From Adiantum capillus-veneris (lineage: Eukaryota; Streptophyta; Polypodiopsida; Polypodiales; Pteridaceae): DNA of 64,000 nucleotides. The stretch is from NCBI GenBank assembly GCA_014529385.2, contig CM043942.1, positions 21,874,991-21,938,990 on the forward strand, read 5' to 3'. The position numbers and the translations under genes were made by a program. This document shows, in pieces, positions 56,229 to 64,000 of this stretch. The notes under the pieces are model-generated. The model ran no database searches. It was not told the DNA's origin and was given only the letters and a program-made list of their open reading frames with translations. The stretch's first letter is position 1. The number at the start of each line of letters is the position of its first letter.

Positions 56229-59200
56229 ATGGCGGAGGAAGGGAAGCTCAAGATTGAGAAGTTCAACGGCAAAAACTACCAACATTGGAAGATGCAGATT
56301 GAAGACTATCTCTACCAGAAGGACCTCTATTTGCCACTAGGCGGTCTTGCGAAGAAGCCCGCAACAATGGCAGATGAAGCATGGATTGTCCTTGATCGAA
56401 AGGCACTGGGAAGAATCCGGTTAAGCTTGGCGTCAACGGTGGCCTTCAATGTTTCGGAGATGAAGACCACGGAGGACTTGATGAAGTCACTTGACGACTT
56501 CTACGAGAAACCATCGGCATCCAATAAGGTATTTCTTATGAAGCGCTTGTTCAATCTAAAGATGGCAGAGAATGGTTCAGTTGCAGAACACCTAAATGAC
56601 TTTAACACAAACATAAGTCAACTTCGATCAGTGAAAATCAATTTCGATGACGAAGTACGAGCTCTCCTTATACTATCATCTCTACCGGATAGTTGGGACA
56701 GCCTTGTGATGGCTGTAAGTAATTCTATCTCTGGCACAAATACTCTTAAGTTTGATGATGTTGTGGGTGTTCTCCTAAGCGAGGAAATGCCAAGGAGAAG
56801 CACAGGAGAATCATCAAGTGCTGCACTATCAGTGGAAACAAGAGGAAGGCCTAAGGAGAGGTTCAAAAACCAAAAGGGTCGTGATCGCTCAAGGCGGAGC
56901 AAGTCACGCACAAAGTCAGTTCTTGCATGTTGGAACTGCGGCAAGAAAGGCCACGTCAAGAAGGATTGCTGGTCCAAGAAGAAGAAGGAGACAGAGTCTC
57001 AAGACAACAAGCCAACATCGGAGGCCAATGTGGCAGGTAAAGTAGAGCAAGATACTCTAATTCTCTCATTAGACAATGTGTCTAATTCCTGGATAGTAGA
57101 TTCCGGGGCTTCATTCCATGCGACACCACACAAGCAACATTTCCAAGACTACACCAAAGGTAATTTTGGGTATGTATACTTGGGAGATGATGAAGCTTGT
57201 GAGATTGTCGGCAAAGGTACAGTTTCTGTCAAAACTGCTAACGGAAATGAATGGAAGCTTAAAGATGTTAGGCATGTTCCTTCTCTTCGCAAAAATTTGA
57301 TCTCTACAGGACAATTGGACGATGAAGGTCACAACATTGCATTCGGAAACAAACGGTGGAAGATCTCAAAAGGATCTTTGGTGGTTGCCAAGGGTGAAAA
57401 AGTCGGTACACTTTACTTGTGTACTGTTAGCACACAACCTTCAGCTTGTGCAGCAACTACAGAAGTTGACAGTGCGGTGTGGCACTACCGACTTGGGCAT
57501 ATGAGTGCCAAAGGAATGCAAATCCTTCAAACAAAGAAGCTTCTACCAGGTTTGAAAGAAGTGGACTTAGAGTTCTGTGAAGATTGTGTTTATGGTAAAC
57601 AAAAGAGGGTAAAATTTCAAAAATCAGGAAATGAAAGAAAAAATAAAAAACTTGAGTTGGTTCATTCTGATGTTTGGGGTCCTGCAAGTACACCATCACT
57701 TGGTGGCTCATTGTACTATGTAACATTCATAGACGATGCGACTAGAAAAACATGGGTTTATGTCATGAAGAATAAATCCGATGTATTTTCCATATTTCAA
57801 AGGTGGAAAGCCTTTGTGGAGAATGAAACAGGTACCAAGGTTAAATGCCTCAGATCCGACAATGGAGGCGAACATTGCAGCCAAGCTTTTGAAAGCTTTT
57901 GTGCTAGCAATGGCATTCGGAGGCAAAGGACAACCCCAAGGACACCTCAACAAAATGGGATTTCAGAAAGGATGAACAGGACAATCATGGAACGAGCACG
58001 AAGCATGCGTCTACATGCAGGCCTACCGCTTGAGCTTTGGGCGGAAGCTGTAAGTACGTCTATGTACTTAATCAATCGGTCACCCTCAACGGCATTGGAT
58101 GTGGGAGTTCCAGAAGAGGCATGGACAGGTAAACCGGTGAATTATGCATTTCTCAAAGTGTTTGGGTGTGAGGCTTTCATACACATAGATAGAAGCCTAA
58201 GATCAAAGTTAGATGCAAAGTCCAAAAAGTGTTTCTTCATTGGCTATGGAGAAGGAGACTTTGGGTATCGCCTATGGAATCCTGAAGATGGTAAAATCTT
58301 AAGGAGTAGGGATGTAATTTTTAACGAACAAAATATGTACAAAGATTACTTGGAAAGAAAACAAACAAAAGAAACAGGTGATGAGTACATGGAGCTTGAG
58401 GACGGTGAAGACTCAAGGACTGCAAACGGTGACAATGAGCAACAACGTCAACCAAATGAGGAGCCTCAACCTATTCCCCGAAGATCTACAAGAGCAAGTA
58501 GACCTCCAGAAAGGTTTTTTCCTTCCTTCAACCATCTCTTGATCTCAGATTCTGGAGAGCCGGAATCATATGAAGAAGCTATGCAACATGAATCCAAAGA
58601 AGAATGGACGAAGAGCATGCAAGTGGAGATGGACTCACTACATCGCAACCAAACATGGGAGTTGGTTGAGTTGCCTAAAGGTAAGCAGGCACTTCAAAAC
58701 AAATGGGTGTACAAGCTAAAGGAAGAAGAAGGTGGGAAGAAAAGGTACAAGTATAGGCTTGTAGTAAAAGGTTTTTCTCAAAAGAAAGGTATTGACTTCA
58801 ATGAAATATTTTCTCCTGTTGTAAAAATGAACTCAATTAGGCTTGTCTTAAGCCTTGTGGCTGCTCATGATCTAAATCTCGAGCAAATGGATGTAAATAC
58901 GGCATTCCCTCACGGTGACTTAGAGGAGGAAATCTACATGCTTCAACCAAAGGGGTATGAAGTAAAAGGTAAGGAGAAAATGGTTTGCAGATTAAAGAAG
59001 AGCTTGTATGGTTTAAAGCAAGCATCAAGACAATGGTACTTGAAGTTTGATCGATGGATGTTGGATCATGGATTCACAAGATGCAACTTGGATCACTGCG
59101 TCTACACGAAGAATTTGGGAGATGGGAAATTCATCATCCTAATGTTGTATGTTGATGACATGTTGATTGCAAGTGCTAACATGCAGGACATCAAAGACCT

Positions 59201-59848
59201 AAAAGAGGAGCTATCCAAATCTTTTTCAATGAAAGATTTAGGTGTTGCAAAGAGGATACTTGGTATGAAAATATCAAGGGACAGGACGAAGAAAACAATA
59301 AAGCTATCTCAAGAAGATTACATCAAGAAGGTACTAGAAAGGTTTGCAATGCAAAATGCAAAACCAGTTTCTACACCTTTGGCTGGTCATTTTAAACTAA
59401 CGAAGGATATGTGTCCAAAGACACAAGAGGAGATAGCCTATATCTCTAAAGTTCCATATGCTGCAGCGGTAGGTTCTCTAATGTATGCTATTGTCTGGAC
59501 AAGGCCAGACATTGCACATGCAGTGGGAGTTGTGAGTAGGTTCATGGACAACCCAGGTAAAGAGCATTGGCAAGCTGTGAAGTGGATACTTAGGTATCTA
59601 AAAGGGACAACAACAAATGCTTTGTATTTTGGAGGAACTGATATTTTTCTAGAAGGGTATGCTGATGCAGATATGGCAGGTGACAAAGATACTCGAAGGA
59701 GCACTACTGGCTATGTGTTCACGGTTGGAGGCACAGCAGTAAGCTGGGCTTCAAAGCTGCAGAAAGTGGTTTCACTTTCTACCACAGAAGCAGAGTATGT
59801 AGCAATGACGGAGGCAAGCAAAGAAATTCTGTGGCTTCACAAATTCTG

Positions 59849-59858
<10 letters not shown>
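56229..59858 (+). CDS. Copia gag-pol polyprotein, open but C-terminally truncated
   Basis: A single 1209-codon frame from the ATG at 56229 (MAEEGKLKIEKFNGKNY); the frame is open from a GTG at 56220, but the ATG is the natural start. Gag (56229-56990) has the UBN2/copia-type fold and a zinc knuckle CWNCGKKGHVKKDC (56928-56969). Protease WIVDSGASFHAT (about 57090). GAG-pre-integrase (WHYRLGHMSAKG, 57481; CEDCVYGKQ). Integrase with HSDVWGP (57663), SDNGGEH (57857) and NGISERMNRT (57953), so D-D-E is complete. RT with KWVYKLKEEE, QMDVNTAFPHGDL (58888) and YVDDMLIAS (59147). RNase H retains GYADADMAGD (59657) and TTEAEYVAMTEA (59780) but stops before the last catalytic Asp, running into LTR sequence for its final residues (HKFCGR). 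Typical copia polyproteins extend about 100 residues further. Confidence 0.95.
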
Positions 59859-60463
<605 letters not shown>

Positions 60464-60546
60464 TCTGCCAGCTTAACCAATATTTTAGCTTTTTCTCTCC
60501 TGGAACTTCCCCGTATTAAATGATCAGTTTAACCTGAGAAAACCAT
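60464..60546 (+). repeat. Dispersed repeat family R, copy B, right end
   Basis: Continuation of the copy interrupted by the copia at 55328-60463, with ATTAAATGATCAGTTTAA and the terminal TTAGATATTAGTTATTATGA that match 24945-24998. Confidence 0.75.
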
Positions 60547-62028
60547 TTAGGAGAATTAGATATTAGTTATTATGACCGTATTTAACTGGCGGGACCAATC
60601 CATAGACATTTTGTGGAGCTTTCCACCCCTCTAAGCGCTAGGTGTGACAAGGATCTAAGTGTACTCATGTGTGAATAATATGTGAACTTTGTCAGCAAGA
60701 GCCCACATTATCCAATTTATGGTGTAACTTTCCTATATCAAATCATAAGAGAATACCAATGTCAAATGGTAAAGAAATTTCCTTGGAAAAGGTAAACTAT
60801 GTGACAAGAGCCCTTCATCCCACTATTTTTTCCCTCTCCCCAACAATTGCACAGTTAAATGTCCCTTTCAATCTTTTTTCTTTTGCAAAACTCACAATTT
60901 GTGAGTGTATTGTATTAAATGTCGCTTTCAATCTTGAGCAATGTTTTGGTTGAGAGGTATCATTTTGTGTCAAGGTCATTGTCGGGACAAGGGTACGACC
61001 AAGGAGGGGCATGGTCAGCTAGGCATGCTCAAATAATCCACTACATGGGCTATAAGTGTATAATCCAAGTTACTACAATTGTCAATGTAAAACATTAATA
61101 AAAACTAAGTACTTATGAGATTCAATGTGACCAGCCCAGGCTATACATGTTTAACTCAAGTTGCTGCAATTGTCAATGTAAGCATTTATAAAAACTAAGT
61201 ACTTGTGAGATTCAACATGACCAGTCCAGGCTAAGGCTCTCCATTTCCAAGAAACCAAAAAGAGCTACCTTCACGGCATACACATAAGTGATTTTTGTTG
61301 TTGCTAAGGGTTTTGTACGGATTCTTGATTTGTAAATGTGTTCGAAACTACATGTCCCCCTGAAACAATGGAAGGAGTGGAGGTCTCTACCACCTCTCAT
61401 ACGTCTATGGTAGATGCACCAATATTGAAAGTGGAAATTTTTGGATTCATCTTAATTGTAGTCCAGCTTGCACAAGCCTTAGAAGGCTACTCCTCATGCA
61501 ATCAAGTTTCCTCTTAGCTGCACTAAAGGAGAACGACGACAGTAATCGTGTGTATATGGGATCCTTCCCCTACAATTATTGAGTGATGTGTAGATAAATT
61601 TATCTAAAAGTTTGTGGTAAGACTTCTAAAAGATACGAGGGAAATTTTCAAGTACAGCATGCACATCTTCTGCGTAGATATTCTTTCCTACGAGGGAACG
61701 TTTTGTGTATACAAAATCAGGACACCTCGAAGAACACATCATACAAATAAGAACTATGTGACATAAAACCAAGCCTGTGCTAGAAGATGGTGGATCAAAA
61801 GTGTTTCATGTGAGAACAAGGCCGAATAGCCCGGATTTGATTTCGAGATCAAGCTGAGTTTGATTGGGCTTCAATCACATCGACCCATAATGGAGCCAAT
61901 ACAACCAAATTAGCTCCACTTATGCATATTTACGGGTTTTGAAAATCAAGACTGCTTGACAACTTGATGTTATAATTCAAAAAGTTGGATTTTTGCAGTT
62001 TGAAACTAGTGCTTGCATTGTGGGGATT
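60547..62028. other. Intergenic, no gene recognised
   Basis: AT-rich, no convincing open frames or conserved motifs apart from the tandem duplication at 61050-61230. Confidence 0.5.
61050..61230. repeat. ~91-bp tandem duplication (two diverged copies)
   Basis: Copies at 61050-61140 and 61141-61230 share CAATTGTCAATGTAA, AAAAACTAAGTACTT and GAGATTCAA blocks, differing by roughly 15 bases. Confidence 0.9.
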
Positions 62029-62256
62029 TGTTACCATATACATGTGGTAGTGATGTGTGTGAACACACTAGGACCGCCGGGGCATTTTTTCCCTCTTTAG
62101 GAGGTTTTTTCCCCCGTGCATTGATATATACGCCCATCACTCTAGGGCTATCTATCTTTCCATTGCACACTAAGTAACACACTCTCTATTGTGTGCCTTG
62201 AGCTTCCTTCGTCTTCTCCAAGCTGTGTGTGTTTCTCTGCAACCCTAATTCCAACA
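62029..62256 (+). mobile_element. Lone copia LTR (same family as 36404-43850)
   Basis: 228 bp, TGTTACCATATACATG...CCTAATTCCAACA, matching the LTRs of the minus-strand copia but in plus orientation. No primer-binding site follows and no gag/pol flanks it, so it is a solo LTR or an end of a truncated element. The flanking pentamers (GGATT, GTCTT) are not a clear duplication; the left flank TGGGGATT resembles the polypurine tract of the full element, which would suit a 3' LTR remnant. Confidence 0.88.
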
Positions 62257-63024
62257 GTCTTGAGATTGGGGTGTTGGTCAGGCTTTATAGGATCCAATTT
62301 GGGCTCATATTGGACATGTTAGGGACATGTTATGGGCATTTGGGTATGTGATCTTTAGATGGAATTTTTGTATGTTTGGGATAAGGTTTTTCTCATAGTC
62401 TTGCTTTGGCACATGGGTTTTGGGTCTTTGGACCTCTATAGCAAAGCCTTTGGAAGTTTTGAAAATTTGGCTTCAGGCCTTTGTGCACTATAAGGGCATA
62501 AAAAATGAGGACATTGGTGGCATTTTCTTGAAAATTGGCCATTAACATGGGCTTTTTGCCACAAATAGGGCACTGAATAATAGGTTTGATCAAGAAATTG
62601 AGATTTGGGACCAATGAATGGCCATCCAACATATCAATAAAGGGCTGGAGTCTTGGGAAGGATGAAGGATGGCTAGGCTCTTGGGAAGCTCTCTCGCAAA
62701 GAGTTGAAGAACCTACTTTGTTTCGGTGTTTGCTTTGTTGGTTTCCTCTCTCTCTCTCTCTTGGAGAAGATAAGAAGAAGAATTGAAATCTCTTACACTC
62801 TTGTTAGTGTTGAGGTGCTCTCTCGTGATCTTAACCAGGAGGATTGGGGGTTATTTAGGATCTTTTGGGATGGCTTTAGAGGAAATGTTCTTACTCTTGT
62901 GAGAAAAAATTCAGTTATACACAAGCAAAGCGGAGAAATTCCTTGCCTCTTGACCTATGGGAGCTCTCCTGCTCTTGGTGTATTAGAAGTGAAGGGAAGG
63001 ATTAATTTTTTCTTTTTTGGCTCT

Positions 63025-63112
<88 letters not shown>

Positions 63113-63640
63113 ATTCACGGGCTCTCTTCGAGCTCTCTCTTGGGAAATTGAAAGAGGGAAGGAGGCTTGCTTGTGTTCAATGTGAGGATCTTGGAAGAAT
63201 TCTTGCTTGTCTTTATGGGATCAATGTAACCAAGGCCTGGGGAAGAGTTTGAGTAGTTTTGGGTCCTGTTGTAGCTTCAAAATCAATGCACATTATTACT
63301 CAAAAAACATGGTTATAAAGTTGTGTTAGGTTCTCCGTGTATATTTGCAACTGTACAAACTCTTTATAGCTTTTACCTCTCAACTATATTAGAAAACAAG
63401 CAATTGATACAAAGCAATGTTAGTTCTTGCATGTATCTTTGTAGCTATTGACTCACAAGTTCGAGGGCAATCTTTTGGGAAGCCATGATATTGAAACACA
63501 AAAAGTTGCTCTCATTTCCCCCTTTTCTCACTCCCTCTCCCCACTCGGAAAAAAAAATTTGATACCCCCTTCTTTATTTCTAAGCTTGGGAGATAAATTA
63601 TTGGGGACCTACCCCTAACTTATACACTTATGTAACTTGT
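62257..63640. other. No gene; low-complexity open frames
   Basis: The plus-strand open frame at 62704-63252 is carried through a CT run as poly(Ser-Leu) and has no family similarity I can see. The rest shows no recognisable feature. Confidence 0.5.
63026..63110. repeat. (CT)n microsatellite
   Basis: About 85 bases of CT, among the longest simple repeats in the window. Confidence 0.95.
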
Positions 63641-64000
63641 TAAAAAAAAAACCCTCTCCTGCACTTACGTGGTGCGGTAAGTTTTCCATGGTGAATCCCC
63701 CGGGTTTTGGACACTATATGCCCTAAAATGAGTCCATGTTTAACCCAAAATTGGCATTTGAAAGGGTTTAATGAGATGCAATATAATCTGCACTTTTCAT
63801 AAACATGATAGACGTTCTTTCCGAGAACAATAAACACAAAGGTCATAAAAAAAAGCTTCGCAAAACTCCCTCAAATATTCCCTAAAAGCAGTGTTTATCA
63901 ATCTTTGGAAGGTAGCAGGGGCATTGGTTAAGCCAAAAGCCATAACACGAAATGCGAACACTCCAAATTCGGTTATAAAAGTACGCGTAGACATAGATAT
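63640..64000 (-). pseudogene. Ty3/gypsy reverse transcriptase fragment, continues past the window edge
   Basis: Minus strand: TRTFITEFGVFAFRVMAFGL, NAPATFQRLINTAFREYLREF, then FYDLCVY where the catalytic LDDFCVY is expected, and after a frame change SLNPFKCQFWVKHGLILGHI. The order and motifs are those of gypsy RT. The first active-site Asp has been lost (DD to YD), and the frame is broken near 63825, so it is inactive. Confidence 0.88.

Noticed and set aside
62704-63252. 182-codon plus-strand open frame
   Set aside because: More than a quarter of it is a CT-run (Ser-Leu)n and the rest matches no family; likely chance.

Overview
The window is plant nuclear DNA with about one intact-looking host gene segment and a thick layer of nested transposable elements. 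The plant assignment rests on the receptor-like kinase with GUB_WAK-type and WAK-associated cysteine-rich ectodomains, the En/Spm (CACTA) transposon with TNP2-type and plant_tran-type genes, Ty3/gypsy and Ty1/copia elements primed by initiator-tRNA-Met, and abundant CT/GA microsatellites. I cannot name the species; nothing seen is bacterial or organellar.

Layout. 1-842 and 6774-9460 are two halves of one minus-strand Ty3/gypsy element (family G2), split by a complete chromodomain-bearing gypsy element at 843-6773 (122-bp LTRs, TSD CCTTC). 9461-11077 is unresolved host sequence with a possible minus-strand gene fragment. 11078-13713 is a two-exon receptor-like kinase of the LRK10L/WAK-like kind; its ectodomain exon carries a frameshift and a stop, its kinase exon is open, and its intron holds a 152-bp hairpin. 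A 284-bp PIF/Harbinger-like MITE lies 3' of it, and a broken duplicate of the kinase with its 3' flank lies at 17979-19170.

19499-36403 is a second G2-family gypsy copy, plus strand, so the kinase cluster sits between two G2 copies whose 5' LTRs both face it. This copy has been opened by a dispersed repeat (about 23415-24995), by a complete CACTA transposon at 25154-32706 (TSD TGC, CACTACAAGAGG termini, subterminal CGTCGCTA repeats), and by a minus-strand copia element at 36404-43850 (TSD GTTTT). Its integrase is cut short and followed by an additional ORF region of unknown function.

43851-55322 holds old debris: a minus-strand gypsy pol fragment in which a retropepsin-like segment follows the integrase, a plus-strand copia relic, two unidentified possible coding fragments, and a second copy of the dispersed repeat. 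55328-60463 is a young copia element (TSD TCTGC) with a 1209-codon open gag-pol that ends abruptly where the 3' side of pol, the polypurine tract and the start of the 3' LTR have been deleted. 60546-64000 holds a tandem duplication, a lone copia LTR, a long CT microsatellite and the edge of another gypsy RT on the minus strand.

The nesting gives a relative order: G2 copies first, then the dispersed repeat, CACTA, chromovirus and the older copia, and finally the young copia, whose two LTRs differ by very few bases. I found no convincing unknown enzymatic system. The best candidates for something undescribed are the extra ORF of the G2 gypsy family, the INT-then-PR order at 46070-48185, and the hairpins embedded in the kinase intron and in the CACTA element.
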